Assembly: GCF_050947875.1 (NCBI RefSeq) | Contig: NC_134577.1 | Location: 66,777,639 to 66,841,638, forward strand | DNA length: 64,000 bases | Direction of reading: 5' to 3' | From: Dermacentor variabilis | Taxonomy: Eukaryota > Arthropoda > Arachnida > Ixodida > Ixodidae | Shown: in pieces, positions 1-12,140 of the stretch | Numbering within the stretch: position 1 is the stretch's first letter | How the letters are laid out: each line of letters starts with the position of its first letter | Program-made: the position numbers and the translations under genes | Notes under the pieces: generated by a model | Seen by the model: the letters and a program-made list of their open reading frames with translations, nothing else | What the model was told of the DNA's origin: nothing | Database searches by the model: none

Positions 1-2160
1 TTTAGGTTTGAGGCGTTGGTTTGACATGTGATCGCGCGTCGACATCGGACGCTATGGCACACTCGTGCCTTATGTGCCACTGAAGCCCCGAAGTGCTCTG
101 GCATATACCTTCACATGTAAGTAAACGAATGTATCTCCTTGTTGAGAATATCACGCGAGTAGGCAGCTCTTGTGGTGCATCACAATCGTTTGAGAAGCAT
201 CACAGTAAAGCATTTTTCTACATGCAGAGCGGTGTTTTTATTTGCTGGTTTCCCGTCAGTATGAAATTGCTGGACAGGCGGACCAGCACACCGGAATTGT
301 AATGGCGAAGCCACAAGCAACTCAAAGAATCTGTTTAATTGTTGCAGTTTGAACAATCATGCTTCTACTAAGGCCACAGCAGAAAAACAGCCATGATGCC
401 GAGTATTTCTGTGCCACGAAGTAATCAAGAGGCGAGTGCCTAATGCGGACGAAATCGAGTGCATCGAGACTTAGAACGACAGAAAGCTGAGCTAGTTGGT
501 AAGGATTCATTATGCAAAACAGAGGTGAGGCGTGCAGACAGGACACAATACTAGAGAAGTGGGTGGCACTCGTGTTGTTTGCTTGTAAATACTCTACTCT
601 TGTGTCCTGTCTGCACGCCTCACCTCCGTTTTGCATAACGAGTGCATCAACCCGCATATTAATAGCGTAGGCGTTTTATTAACTGTGCAATATTTTCAAC
701 GCTTCCTTGCATGCCATCTCATGTGGAATATCTTTCTTGGTCACAAATTTGTGCAGCGAATCCATTTGCATGATCGACTCCGCGCCTGTGGGACCGTTCA
801 CTTGCACTTGATGCTGAGTCTTTTACATGTATCCATAAACTGCAGATATGCACATCAGATCCCTGCGAGCATTTTTAAAATTCAATTATTTTAGACAACA
901 GGCACCATATGCAATACTGACATAATCTCAAATACCACTAAGCAGCTGGGACACATTTTTGTTGACCATACTCGCAGGTAAAATAAGTAGATCATGTGGA
1001 CAGCTCCAACTCATTTTCCTTAAATCAGTGTGTACAAGGGGTATGCAAAAATAATTTTTTTCTCGCGCACCGATTATTTTGCTGTATAAGCAAGAAAACC
1101 CACCACGTTGGTGTAACATATCTTGTTCATCACACTAATATGTGCTTTAATTTACCAAGTGAGATGAGTTACTTTTATGGCTCATTCAGTCATATCACAC
1201 TGCAAGCTGCATTCATCAATCTTCAATTGGATTTTGCAAATGTTTAATGAAACATGTTTCCCTTTTATGCAGATATGCAATGGCAGGCCTTTCCGTGTGT
1301 TCCAAAGGTAAAATTTAAGCTCTAAATTAAAGAAGACATTTCTAGTCAGAAACAAGCAAAAATGGTGAATGCAGAGTATCAGAAGCCCAAGGTACAGAAA
1401 TTATGAGAAGTGCCGAATGATTTTAAGGAAAGAGTCTTATTAGAAAATGCAAGACTCTTTAGTGGAGGTCAAGCAAGTCAATATAGGTAGAATACTCTGT
1501 AAAATTATGCGAGTGAGGGGATGTCAAACAATGGGTCAGGAAATGCGTTGTTTTTCTGCAAAACAAAAGCTGATTGTCATTACATAAGTCACTTTAGCAT
1601 CATGAGACTGCTGCTTGACAAATTCAGAAATAAACCAAAAAACAAGACACGCAAAAATAAAAAAATCAATTTAATGATGCTTTCTCCGCACTGGGATAAA
1701 TAAAAACAAACACATCACATCTAATGTTGACATATCAGACGCCTTGTGAAACACTAAAGGAAAAATTCAGTTTCGAGCTATGGCACTTGCCGTATAGATG
1801 TGGGGGCCTTGCACTAATAGTGATAGTTACCACTGCATTTAGAAATTGAAAGCATTCATGCAGACAAGGATGATTCTTTATATTTTTGGCTACCACTTCA
1901 AATGCCTCCACCAAGTGTTACAATGCTGCACGCAGCCATACTAAGGATCTGCCAGCAACACCTGCAGGTAAAAAGCGGAAGCAGTCAAAGTGCTGGTGTG
2001 TACTGGACACTATGTTTGAAAACTTTTAGGCAAGAAGAGTGCAAGAAGCAGACATAACTGCATTTATTTCCATAATTCCCCATTTGAATGGCCTTTCCTT
2101 TTTGCTTAGACAATGCCTACGCCTAGCCACAGCAGCTCCCTCATACAGACCCCACAAGCC
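1..2160. other. No gene seen
   Basis: AT-rich sequence. Apart from the hairpin at 508-640 nothing was recognised. The next exon of the unidentified minus-strand gene could lie here or beyond the edge. Confidence 0.5.
508..640. mobile_element. Foldback MITE or hairpin, 40-bp arms
   Basis: CATTATGCAAAACAGAGGTG, then AGGCGTGCAGACAGGACACA, pairs almost perfectly with TGTGTCCTGTCTGCACGCCT, then CACCTCCGTTTTGCATAACG. The loop is about 50 bases. Confidence 0.7.
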
Positions 2161-2557
2161 AAGAGGCCGTGGAGGCAAATGCAGATAAGAGGCAAGAAGC
2201 AATAGCGCTGGTATCGACATTCATCTAATTTCTTTCTTTTTCTTTCGTTTAGGCAGCCAGCACACCTCGAACAGCCACCTTGACTGCGGGTGTGTCACCC
2301 TAGTCACCAAGGAAACATTTGAGGGAAAGCGACAGGCAATGTGAACAGCCACTTCTCCATGTAAACGATACTCTTTCTCTCGGATGACTCCTATGCATCG
2401 CCACGCCAGCACACTTGTGCACAAAGATGCCGCGGAGGCACATGCAGGTCAGAGGCAAGAAGCAGTGGCACTGGTGTCGACATTCACCCAATTTCTTTTT
2501 CTTACACTGAGGCAGCCAGCATACCTCGAACAGCCACCTTGACTGCGGGTGTGTCAG
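2161..2557. repeat. Direct tandem duplication, unit about 263 bp
   Basis: AAGAGGCCGTGGAGGCAAAT...CTTGACTGCGGGTGTGTCA at 2161-2297 recurs at 2424-2557 with a moderate number of changes. Each copy holds a pyrimidine tract ending in AG just before GCAGCCAGCA.ACCTCGAAC, which imitates a splice acceptor. No open frame of note follows. Confidence 0.6.
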
Positions 2558-2990
2558 TAGATCCCTGTTGTACATATGCTCATAATAAACTTCAGTAAAC
2601 TTGAACTTAGTAATAAACTTGAAGGCAAATGGGACATTGATGCATTGTTTTTTTGAACATTTATTGCACACATACAATATATGTTATACTTTGCAGCGCT
2701 ACAGAGCGTATTTTGAAGCTTCCCCCTATATTTCGCACCTTTAATTACATATGTGTTGTGTGGCCCTCAATGCAGTTCATGTTGTAGCAGCTGCTTTGTC
2801 TGTGTATCGAACAGTGGCTTAAGCTCGTGATATCCACATACTTCTCTCACATATACAAAATAAAGTTCTATGTAGTCCTCGGTGTTACAACAAAAAATGA
2901 AAGTAAACAATCTGATTGTGCAATTGTGTTTACTACAGTGATTCCTATGTCAGTTACTGACACGTTGACAACTTGAACTGGTCAATTCGT

Positions 2991-3030
2991 CCATAGCCTC
3001 CTCTATTTTTCAAAAATAAAGGAGGCTATG
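2991..3030. repeat. 39-bp near-perfect palindrome
   Basis: CATAGCCTCCTCTATTTTT pairs with AAAAATAAAGGAGGCTATG at 18 of 19 positions around a single base. It probably marks the end of a repeat. Confidence 0.75.
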
Positions 3031-3199
3031 ATCCATCATGGCAAGGAATTGTATGTATAAATAAAAAAAAAGGGGGGGTATGTGTGTGTGTTTGTAGTGG
3101 GAGGTATAGATTAGGGCGGTATGAAAAAATGTACCAACACCGTCCTCTAGACCCATTCCGTTAAGGTACCGTAACAAAGCGTATTATGCCTAAAGTTCA

Positions 3200-4080
3200 T
3201 ACAACTAACTCTGATATTACTACACACGCCAGGCGACGCGAGCTACATTTGCCATGCCGCATTCGCGACTGCACCGGATGCCCTCCATATTATTCTCGTT
3301 AATCGTGCTCACTGCACCGAGGCAAAAGAAAGATCATGGGCGCAGGCGCCTTTAAAGTACCTCGACCTTGCGAGGCACTGCTGCGCGTGCCAGGGTAGTT
3401 GTCCGTGCGAACACTTCCTGGCACACACCTGCCTCGGCGGCCCCGACCTACATACCGCTCTGCTTCGAGCTTTGACCCCCCCGTCCCTTGGGTGCCCTGG
3501 AGTTCCTGCGCCGCCTGCTTTATTATAATCTCAGGTGCTCTCCTGAGACTTCCGTTTGTCGGTTACATGTGCCCTACAGCTGGATCAGTACTTATAACAA
3601 AAAAAAAACCCCCGATCTATCATCGCGACGATAGATCGCGAAAGCGGGTTTTGCAACATACCGCGCCCGTGCGAAGAAAATTACGGAACGCCAGCGACGA
3701 ATCTGACCAAAGCTTCGAGCTCGTAACCTCATCGAGTGACACTCCTGCAACAGGCGTGACTGCTGAAAACCGCATACCGGCGGAAACTTCAACAGGATCA
3801 TCCCTCGGTTGCATAACTGCCACCTGTACGGCCAACATGGACCACACCCACACCATCCCGCAACATAGAATAAAGAACCAACTTATAAAGCTCAAACACA
3901 CGGCGGCACGCACACATCACAACACCACAAGCGAGACAAGCCAGGCTGCTACGCTACTACGGTTGCCGGATTAAAACTGACTACTGTCACTAAGTCTAGC
4001 AAGTGTCTCAGGAGCTGGCAACCTCGGCGCGTAGCAACATGGCGGCGCTCTTGCGGTTCCCCATTTCAATGCATGGGCCC
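3200..4080 (+). other. GC-richer segment with possible retroelement ORF remnant
   Basis: A 191-codon open frame (3399-3974) is Pro/Ser/Thr-rich. It includes VRRKLRNASDESDQSFELVT and a hydrophobic stretch near the start. The Ser/Asp/Glu-rich part recalls ORF1 leader regions of tick non-LTR elements, but there is no diagnostic motif. Its base composition differs from the flanks. Confidence 0.25.
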
Positions 4081-4405
4081 TATGGGTAGCTTGTCCTCTA
4101 GAGTCAGTATAGTAACTCTATGCTACTTGGAGACTGCCGTGTTGGATTTTCTGCTGGTTTGGCCAGGCTTGACTTCCAGTGGCTCGCTCTATGGCCTCCA
4201 AGATCGGGAGGCACATGCTATCAATGCACAATCAATAGAGAGAGCATGCTATCCCCCAGTCTCTGAGGCCATGCCTGCACTTCCTTAACTGAAAAAAAAG
4301 AACACTCCTCGTACAGCACTTTTTTTTCTTTTTTCTTTCTTTTTTTTCAGCCAACACTATCATCATAATCATTTAACCTTATTTTTTTTTTAAGTTTTGG
4401 TTACT

Positions 4406-5045
4406 ATTTTGCATAGAGTTTCTCACTACATTACCTAGAGGGAAATCTGGCGCTGCTGCGCTGTGGTATGCATGGGAATGCCGGTATATTGTGGATTCGG
4501 ATTGGCATCGTTCTCGTAGAGACAGGACACCATGAAGACGCGCTTGGCAAGTACCGTTCCGTCTGTCACAATGATTCACTTTCTACTAAAGCAGCACGTG
4601 AAAAGCTGTTTTAGCTTTATTATTACGCGAAAACATGTTTTGTTTAACTATGAGAACTTGTTATTGTGTGTACGACTACATGTTACGTAAAAAGTATCAG
4701 CGGGCCGCTAAAGTTGGAGGACAGACGACAAGGTTCGCGCTCGCTTTGAAACAGTTGGTCGTCTGTTCTTGCTTTTCTTCGCTTGGTCGTGCATCGTGGG
4801 TGAGTAAAGATGTAATATGCGTGAATGGAAACATTTTATGAAGATTTTACTTTGAGAACGCGTTATTTGCGTAGCTATATCCACGTTTTAGACGAAGCCT
4901 CTTACAACACCAGCCAACACGAGCCTCGCAGACACATATACCGTCATTCCCATGACGGCACGGTACCCCCTTAAGAAACTCCCATAGACGGTGGCGCCAG
5001 ATTACCCTCTAGGTGTTATAGTGAGAAACTCTATGCTATTTTGCA
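4406..5045. mobile_element. TIR element, about 640 bp
   Basis: The left arm ATTTTGCATAGAGTTTCTCA, then CCTAGAGGGAAATCTGGCGC, is mirrored at 4993-5045 (GGCGCCAGATTACCCTCTAG ... GAAACTCTATGCTATTTTGC). The arms are about 48 bp. Short frames inside are not recognised. It lies beyond exon 4 of the unidentified gene. Confidence 0.65.
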
Positions 5046-7472
5046 TGTGGTGTGTCCTTAGATTAGGTGTGTCCCAGAGACGTTGTCGCATCTTTGTGTG
5101 TGCTTGTGTGGCTTCCCATTTGTGTGATTGGCCCCACCTCCTGTGCCTTTGTGAGAACCAAGTGGTGCAAAGTCGCTCATTCTTCAATCGCCATGATGGT
5201 CTCCGTTGGCGGAGATTGCCAACATGGTGACGCTCTTGACAACTCTATATAGGAATTAAGTCACTCTTCCACAAATGTAAGCAAATCTAATCACCTCCAA
5301 GCACAGTATCAGCCACGGCATTATTTTAGGTAGTAGTATTTTAAGCCACTCTAAGCCAATAATTTTTTTTTTTTAGTGAAAGAGATTTTCAGACTGTTCA
5401 ATTTTTGGACTACTTTTCGGTATCGGCAAGGTCTGGAAAGTCGGTTGGCGACATTATGGTGGAAGAAAGCTGATTAGTTGCCAAGAAAATTATGGCCAAA
5501 CTCCGCTTAACATTACTTAAATTTTTTCTTTGGACACCTCACTGAGACTGCAGCACCATCATAGATTTCAATATATATGGCATATTTGAGCTTTGTTCGT
5601 GCTCAAAGAAGTCCTCAAAGTTTTCAAATAGTCCTTGAAGAAGGAAAGATATTTTTAACAAATAACCAGTACTCAGCAGCTGTGACTAATACCTTTGGTG
5701 TCATGAGGAACAGGCTGCAGAAACTTTCATGAGGCATCACCGCTTCATCTTTCCCTCTTTTCCTCTTTTGGAGTACAGTAAAACCTGGTTAATATGTTGC
5801 CAAATGTTGCAATATCCTGTTATCAATGCAGCTGAACTTCCTTTGCCATTGAAAGGTTTACTTTTCAACATGTGGCTGAGCACATTTTCAAGTGCGAAAT
5901 TAATTCTTTTGTTACCACACCTAAGGAAATTGATCAATTTGATTGACAGTTTTTCTTTGCATTGTTAAACATTTTCGTTGGAAACCTTCTACTAGCGACA
6001 TCATACACTATATGGAACGATGACTGAGCATTAATTATTTGTCAGATTTGAAAATTCTTGCCAGATAGGGCAGTCTGGAAAAATGAAATTTCAACTGGAG
6101 GCATCGTTGAGACTAGCGTCCAATGCTCCTAGCACTTCTTCACTCAAAAAGAGACAAAATGTATGCTTTGGTTAACTCGGCAACATAATTTTGAAATGAC
6201 CGCAGCAGTGAATTCGCAAAACCTCTCTCTGGTTGTCCATTTTCTGTTCAGACATATAGGCTGTTTTAACGATGTCTCATACAACCGTATATGCTCATGA
6301 GTGCACGCTATTTTGATAATCGTGTTCAACTAGTATCATGTGCTGCTTTATTTTCCCCACCATACGTTGCCTTTATTAATCAGCACTTAGAAACTACATG
6401 CACCTATTATTATGAGCAATCCTTCCCGTCGTGTGGGATTTTCATTCACACAAGAGCATGCAGTCGGTTCCAGACTGGCTGTCAATGGAAGCTTCACCAG
6501 CTTTCTAATCTCTTACATGTTGAACACCACCTGTGCAGATACCCTTATTCATTACTGTACAATATTGTACAACACTCCACATTAGTGTACAGCCCCATAC
6601 AGGAACTGAGCAAAGCATGTGGAGGCTTCAGCACCAGTTGAATTCACTCTAGACCACCTTGCTTGAATAGAAAAAGGGATTATCAAGTATGAACAAACAT
6701 CTGCATGCTCCTGACTTGACAGCCATTGCTTCAGGAGTCTAAAGAATCAGTAAAAAACAAACCAGCTGCCTGCTACGAGCAAAAACAAATGTTTCCTGTA
6801 CAAAGAGGCTTAGTCGTTTTTACATTCATGAAGCTGTTGATTTCTTGCATAGCACAGGCATCACTTGGGCTAGTATTGATGTCAACAAATCTTCACAATA
6901 TTTTTTTTTTTTTTTGCGTGACCTGACTGACAAAAGTTGGAAACTAGAAACCAGGTGGACATTTTGTATATTTCAGATTTTTTTTTACTCTCAGAACTTA
7001 TACTAAAAATAACAAATTATTACTTTCATTTGCGTTCCTTCAGGTGCTTCTTTGAAGTTGCACATACAAATTCGGAAAGATCATCTGAGCAATTATTACT
7101 GCTATACACCCATTCAAAACATCAGCGATCAAGCTACAATCTTATCTATTGCAACATATGTTGTGACTACTACGTCTTGAAATAAGATGTTAAAACACAG
7201 AACCACTGAAAATGAGCACATTTCTAGCAGTAGTGGACAGTGGGCAAAGGCCATCTGGCGTTGGTTCCGAGTACAAAGCGTGTTCTTGGAGCGCTACTTC
7301 TTGGAGAAAAAAATGATAATAATACAAGTGCGGTATTTTGGCTGCAAAAGTGCAAGCTTTAGCGGAATATCACGTGCTGCAGTTAATGAAAACACAAAAG
7401 TAAAGTAGAATATTCAATGTTAAGTGCGATAAAAAACAAAGGAATAATGCTTGTTTTTGCCAACTTCAACAT
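5046..7472. other. No gene seen
   Basis: Apart from a Tigger-like fragment near 5780, only AT-rich sequence and poly-T runs; short frames have no protein-like features. Confidence 0.5.
5780..5950. repeat. Tigger-like terminal fragment
   Basis: ACAGTAAAACCTGGTTAATA followed by ATTAACCAGG-type variants is the usual start of Tigger elements. No matching right end was found. Confidence 0.3.
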
Positions 7473-8496
7473 ACTGTATTTACTCGATTCTAATGTTCCC
7501 CTCGACTGTAACGTGCACCCATTTTTCATGACAAAAAAAATGAAAAAAGGATATCGCTCTCGATTGTAATGCGCACCCATTTGCCATGACCTAAAGGAAC
7601 ACAAGTCCCTTCACAGTACTGCGCACCTCATTCTTTCATACAGAAACACAACTATCTCTCATTTGTAAAGAACAAAGATTTACCCCCAATCCACTAAAGT
7701 TGCGATAAATAAAAGAAAGTCGCAGTTTCGTGTGGAAGGCAAAGCATTGATTATGATAGCAAATTAGTAGACACCTATATGAAAAGTAAGGATGGTAGTT
7801 TTATCGGCTGTATGAAGTTTTAAGCATTCACTTACTAACCAAATTAACAAGCATGGGTCACGCACGCACAAGCAAATATGAACATGTTTCACTCAACGAG
7901 CACGGAAACTCTTTAAATGCTGGAGTGGGGAAGTGCAGTAGCAGGAGCGAGGGAATTGACCTTTGTGCGGCCTCTCACTTCGACGAGCACTAAGCGACGA
8001 GAACACAGCGTGGTGCGCCTAGATGCGTAGACTCTTGCCTCCATTGCAGATTGCTTTCAAGATAGGGGTTGCACGGCCATGCCATACGTAGCAGCCGCCG
8101 GTGTAGAACGCCTCTCCTGTTTGCGCCAGTCCTGCACGCAAGTTTTGGCAACTCCAAACGCCCGTGATGCGGCCCGATTTCCGTCCGTCTCCGCACACGT
8201 GATCGCTTTCCTATCTTTGCAGTCGGCACTTCCATGATAGAGCAAACGCAGAAAACGGGAAGATGGACAGTGCACTAACCTAAGCCAAGGGAAGCATTGC
8301 CTAAGCACACATACTGCAGCACATGGAGGAAGCTATGGCAGCTAGGCTTGAAACGCGTACGAGGGGGCCATTTTGAAATGCCGATGGCGATATGGCAACG
8401 CAGATTTAGGGTCGTACTCGATTCTAATGCGCATGCAATTTTTGAACCCGTTCTATCGAAAAAAAAAAGCGTGCATTAGATTCGAGTTAATACGGT
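7473..8496 (-). mobile_element. Tigger-like element, shortened, with HTH remnant
   Basis: The ends are CTGTATTTACTCGATTCTAA (left) and the complement of TTAGATTCGAGTTAATACGG (right), the same terminal style as the Tigger at 44540-46182. The left arm contains a repeated CTCGA.TGTAA.G.GCACCCAT unit. On the minus strand near 8260-8120 a CENP-B/pogo-type helix-turn-helix survives (DGNRAASRAFGVAKTCVQDW). The DDE core is gone, so it is a non-autonomous derivative. Confidence 0.7.
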
Positions 8497-8547
8497 TATT
8501 GAAAACCAGATGGCTATGCCAAAAATGCACATGCTGATGCAACCCAC

Positions 8548-8685
8548 CTGCATTTTCTTTGGTGACAGGATGACACTCATAAAGTGTTGTGGCGATTCCG
8601 TAAGCGAACTCTGCTGGCTGGTTCCAATTGCAGATACCAGCGATCTCCTCAGTGGCCGTCTCAGCCTCTTCACCAGTTACACAAG
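8548..8685 (-). CDS. Unidentified gene, coding exon 4
   Basis: The exon has a long pyrimidine tract and acceptor (CTCTGTTTTCTTTTGAAG) and a donor (GCAG|GTGGGT). Two bases complete the codon left by exon 3, and one base is left at the end. It encodes about 45 residues that look like a folded, conserved segment: [17 protein letters not shown], then [18 protein letters not shown] and VTKENA. An unverified impression from memory is that this resembles the PP2C-like domain proteins of the Drosophila CG9801 type. The domain itself would lie further 3' and outside the window, so nothing here proves it. No further exon could be placed between this point and the left edge. Confidence 0.65.
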
Positions 8686-8975
8686 CTTCAAAAGAAAACA
8701 GAGAGAGAGAAATAAAAAGAACAAAACAACACAGCTTCTAAAAAATTGTAGAGGGCCAGTCAACTTGCTGCCCAAAATGCCATCTTAGGATGTTTGCTTT
8801 TTTCCACACCAATTTCTTAAATTTTATTTTATTTCATTTATTTATTTCTTTCTTTCGATTTGAAGCTACTAACACTCCAAATCATTAAAAAAAATATATA
8901 CTGGCATTATAACACCCTAAACACTACCATATAATACTTGTTTCTACAAAATAATTTCAGTTTACGTACCAAGGG

Positions 8976-9182
8976 GTGGGTATATCATAATGATGCATTA
9001 AGAGCGTCATAATGCGTGAATGAACAATAAGCATCAATGAACAATGAGCGTCAATGAACAGAGAGTCATAATATGACGGTGGGTGTATCATAATGATGCA
9101 TTCAGAGCGTCATAATGCATCAATGAACAATAAGCATCAATGAACAATGAGCGTCAATGAACAGAGAGTCATAATAATGACG
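8976..9182. repeat. Tandem repeat, two units of 103 bp
   Basis: Unit 1 (8976-9078) and unit 2 (9079-9182) both read GTGGGT.TATCATAATGATG, then GAGCGTCATAATGC, then three ATCAATGAACAA-like subunits and GAGAGTCATAATA. They differ at only a handful of positions, so the duplication is recent. Confidence 0.8.
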
Positions 9183-9389
9183 CTCTGTTCTCAAGATCAT
9201 TGTGGCTCCCACATGCAAGCGCACTCAAAACAAACCCATGCAGTAATCTCGCTTTCTCCTTTTATTTTTATGAGCAATGTCATTATATCTAGCTTTATTG
9301 CTACAAGATGAGGACCACAAAGGTTACTCTATGTCATGCCGAACAGCATTTCAAGACCAACTTTAGCAACAAATTGGCAACAACTGCTT

Positions 9390-9390
<1 letters not shown>

Positions 9391-9430
<40 letters not shown>

Positions 9431-9436
9431 TGCTGC

Positions 9437-9463
<27 letters not shown>
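9391..9463. repeat. (CCG)n/(CGG)n inverted microsatellite
   Basis: A run of CCG triplets (9391-9430) is followed by TGCT and then by CGG triplets (9435-9463). The two runs are exact reverse complements over 29 bases, so each strand can fold into a GC-only hairpin with a 4-base loop. Apparent Arg/Gly or poly-Ala frames across it are artefacts of the repeat. Confidence 0.9.
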
Positions 9464-9467
<4 letters not shown>

Positions 9468-9621
9468 GCTCCATTCACAAAGGTGGCGGTATTGGAAAGA
9501 GCCATTGGCTGAGAAAATCTGAGCAACGGTCTTCTATCTTTGCACTGCATTTGCTGTACACCTGACTTCATGCGCCAGCTAACATGTGGTAATTACTGAA
9601 GCCAATGCAATAATACAGTTT

Positions 9622-9857
9622 AAAATTAAATTATAGGGTTTTACGTGCCAAAACAACTTTCTGATTATGAGGCACACCGTAGTGGAGGACTCCGGAAATT
9701 CTGACCACCTGGGGTTCTTTAGCGTGCGCCTAAATCTAAGTACATGGGTGTTTTCGCATTTTGCCCCCATCGAAATGCGGCCGCTGTGGCCGGGATTCGT
9801 CCCGCGACCTTGTGATCAGCAGCCCAACACCATAGCCACTGAGCAACCACGGCGGGC
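9622..9857 (-). mobile_element. Ruka-like tRNA-derived SINE, near complete
   Basis: Read on the minus strand it starts with a tRNA-like head (CGTGGTTGCTCAGTGGCTAT, A box; GGGACGAATCCCGGCCACAG, B-box region). It continues with the body CCCCAGGTGGTCAGAATTTC and ends GGCACGTAAAACCC plus an AT-rich tail. This matches the tick SINE Ruka, described from Rhipicephalus appendiculatus. It is the best-preserved copy in the window. Confidence 0.85.
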
Positions 9858-10344
9858 AATACGGTTTAGAGAGACATATGTGCTTGCTGTCTATTTTTGA
9901 TCATGCAAAGATTTGGGTGTTTCTTGGCCTGTAGGCACAAGTCAAAAGAGCCGAGTTTTTCGTTTCATTGCTGTTCACTGAGTATAGGAAAATTTCACGG
10001 CTGTCACATAATAAGGAGTCACAAGTTTAGCCTCCCCTGCTGCGCCTGCCTGCGCAGCTCGTCATGCAGTAGAAGTGATTGCTCTAATCTGACCTGACAC
10101 GGCTTGCGCTGCTAGACATGGAGGTCAATGGATAAGGGCGATAGTGAGCCACAGTTGTGCCACTTGAGCGCACCTATGTGGTGGTGAGAAAGACCAGGTG
10201 TTGCTCGACGGCATATTCTATGCGGTGACACGTTTTCAACTGCTACGGCGAACGAGTGGCGAACCTCGTGAAAGGCAATGTACTCGGCGCGCAACCGTCG
10301 GGTATCTTTGGGTATCGGAGACTAAATATCTAGTTCGCTATGTG

Positions 10345-10462
10345 AATTGGCAGGACAATTTCACCTCGTTAAGTCGAGGTTTTAAATACATGGACCTCTA
10401 TGGAGATTTCAAAGGGAATTTCATTTACTTTGTTATATCCATTATTTCATTATAACGAGGTT
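10345..10462. repeat. Tigger-like terminal arm
   Basis: TTCACCTCGTTAAGTCGAGG through ATTTCATTATAACGAGGTTC has the ATAACGAGGTTCG end typical of Tigger arms, in the right-end orientation. A left partner was not located. Confidence 0.35.
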
Positions 10463-11689
10463 CGTGTGTAGTGTCTTTCCACAGAAATTTTATTTTTTTT
10501 CCCTAGGCTGCAATATCCTAACAAGCTTATATGTGAGGATCCTCAACCTTTGCTCCATTGTTGTTGTTTTTTGCTACATGGCAAATACCCACCACCTTGG
10601 ATGGCACACCAAATTTACAAGTTCAGGAGTTCCAGCTCTTTCATACTGCTTGTTTGCTGAGTAATGCTCACTAGTTTCCCACTGGAACAACAATTGAATC
10701 ATACAGATGTCAAACTTAGGAAAAAGTAAATGATGAATTACAAAATTCAATTAAAGTCCAGCTGTGATTACAAGTAATTAATTACATGCAATGGGTCAGA
10801 TATGTCTGCAGATATGTTACAAGCTGAGCATAACCTGTTGCTGTGACATGTCTGATACAAAAAAGAGCACACTGTGGTTCAGACAGCAATTAAATATTAT
10901 GAAACATATGTGTCATTTTCTGGCCAAGAAGGAACATGTCGTCATCGTGCCATCCCTCACAGAGCCAATGACAGCATGTGGGTACCTGGCTTCTTCTCAC
11001 AGACATCGAATATGAGGACTTATCAAGTTAATAATGAAATGACTCCAATCAAAGAGTGAAATTAATTTAATGTTCGAATGCTGGGCCTTCCCACCTGCTG
11101 TGCAATGGAGGTTTTTTCCAAAGCAAATCAAATTAGATTTCCAAGTAACACAATGGCAGGCCCTAGATTCAAATGGTATTTAGTAGCAATAAATTATGAC
11201 CAAAAAGTTTAAAGGTTCTTTTTTTTTAATAGTCAAACAAACTTTAATAGTTATGCTTATTAATTATTTTACATTTTTGACGCTATAATTGTCAGCATTG
11301 AAAAAGCACGAAACCAACATGCTGGAGACACTCACTCACAAAAGAGGCTGTTACTAGAGTTTTGGCACATACAGAAACGCCAAACAACATCAATCTTTCA
11401 AAAGGCAACTTCCCCACTGGATATGTTGATGGCCAACGTGTTCGAGCAAACCGAAAAGAAAAAGAAGCCACACAACAATACCCTGCTGTCATCAGCGTTG
11501 ACACCACCATCCTTTGTTTAGGCACCCCTTCTCCCTCATTCATCATATTCGCCTGTCAACTGCGCCAGGAAAGAAAGAAAGCTTACCAACCTAAATGAAA
11601 ATCCCTTCCTCTCTTAGCAATATTGACAAGCATACTTGTTAATCTTTTCCTGATGACCACTTTTCGCTGGCTAACAAATGTTAAAAGTA

Positions 11690-12140
11690 GGGGTGTGCGT
11701 ATACCAAACAGATTTTGAATCAAATATTGAATTTAATCAAGAAAAAAAACGCCGGATATCGAATTGAATATCCATTATCAAAAAGTTTTCCCCAAACTTT
11801 CATTCTTACAAATTTTGGCCAAGAAAACACAGTGCTGCTCATGCTTGGCATTCTCCTAGCAGTGCGTAACAAGAACGTAGCAAGCTATCAGCAATGTACA
11901 AAAATCAAGATGCACGATACGGTCTTCTATTGTTAAAGGGAACATCAAATTAGTATGCCAGCACTGATTAAAGCTAAGTTCTAGTATATGAAGGTCCGGA
12001 AAATATTTTCTTTATCGAGAGAGTCAAGGGTCTTTTTTTCCCCTGAAACTAATGAGTTGGTGACGTTTTGTTGCGCTGAATACCCATGAGGTCTTCAGTT
12101 TAATAGTGGACCTGTGTTTTGCAGCAATCTCTTCTCTATT
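11690..12140. repeat. Dispersed repeat, copy 1 (GGGGTGTGCG family)
   Basis: The segment starts near GGGGTGTGCGTATACC and runs through CAGTGCTGCTCATGCTTGGC, GCAAGCTATCAGCAATGTAC and CAGTTTAATAGTGGACCTGTGTTTT. The same order of blocks recurs at 54541-54975. It is non-coding and its class is unknown. Confidence 0.65.

Noticed and set aside
9308..9571. Frames with poly-Arg, poly-Gly or poly-Ala runs
   Set aside because: They are translations of the CCG/CGG microsatellite and have no protein-like flanks.
9622..9857. tRNA gene suggested by A and B box sequences
   Set aside because: The boxes belong to the tRNA-derived head of a Ruka-like SINE; no cloverleaf with an anticodon stem is evident.
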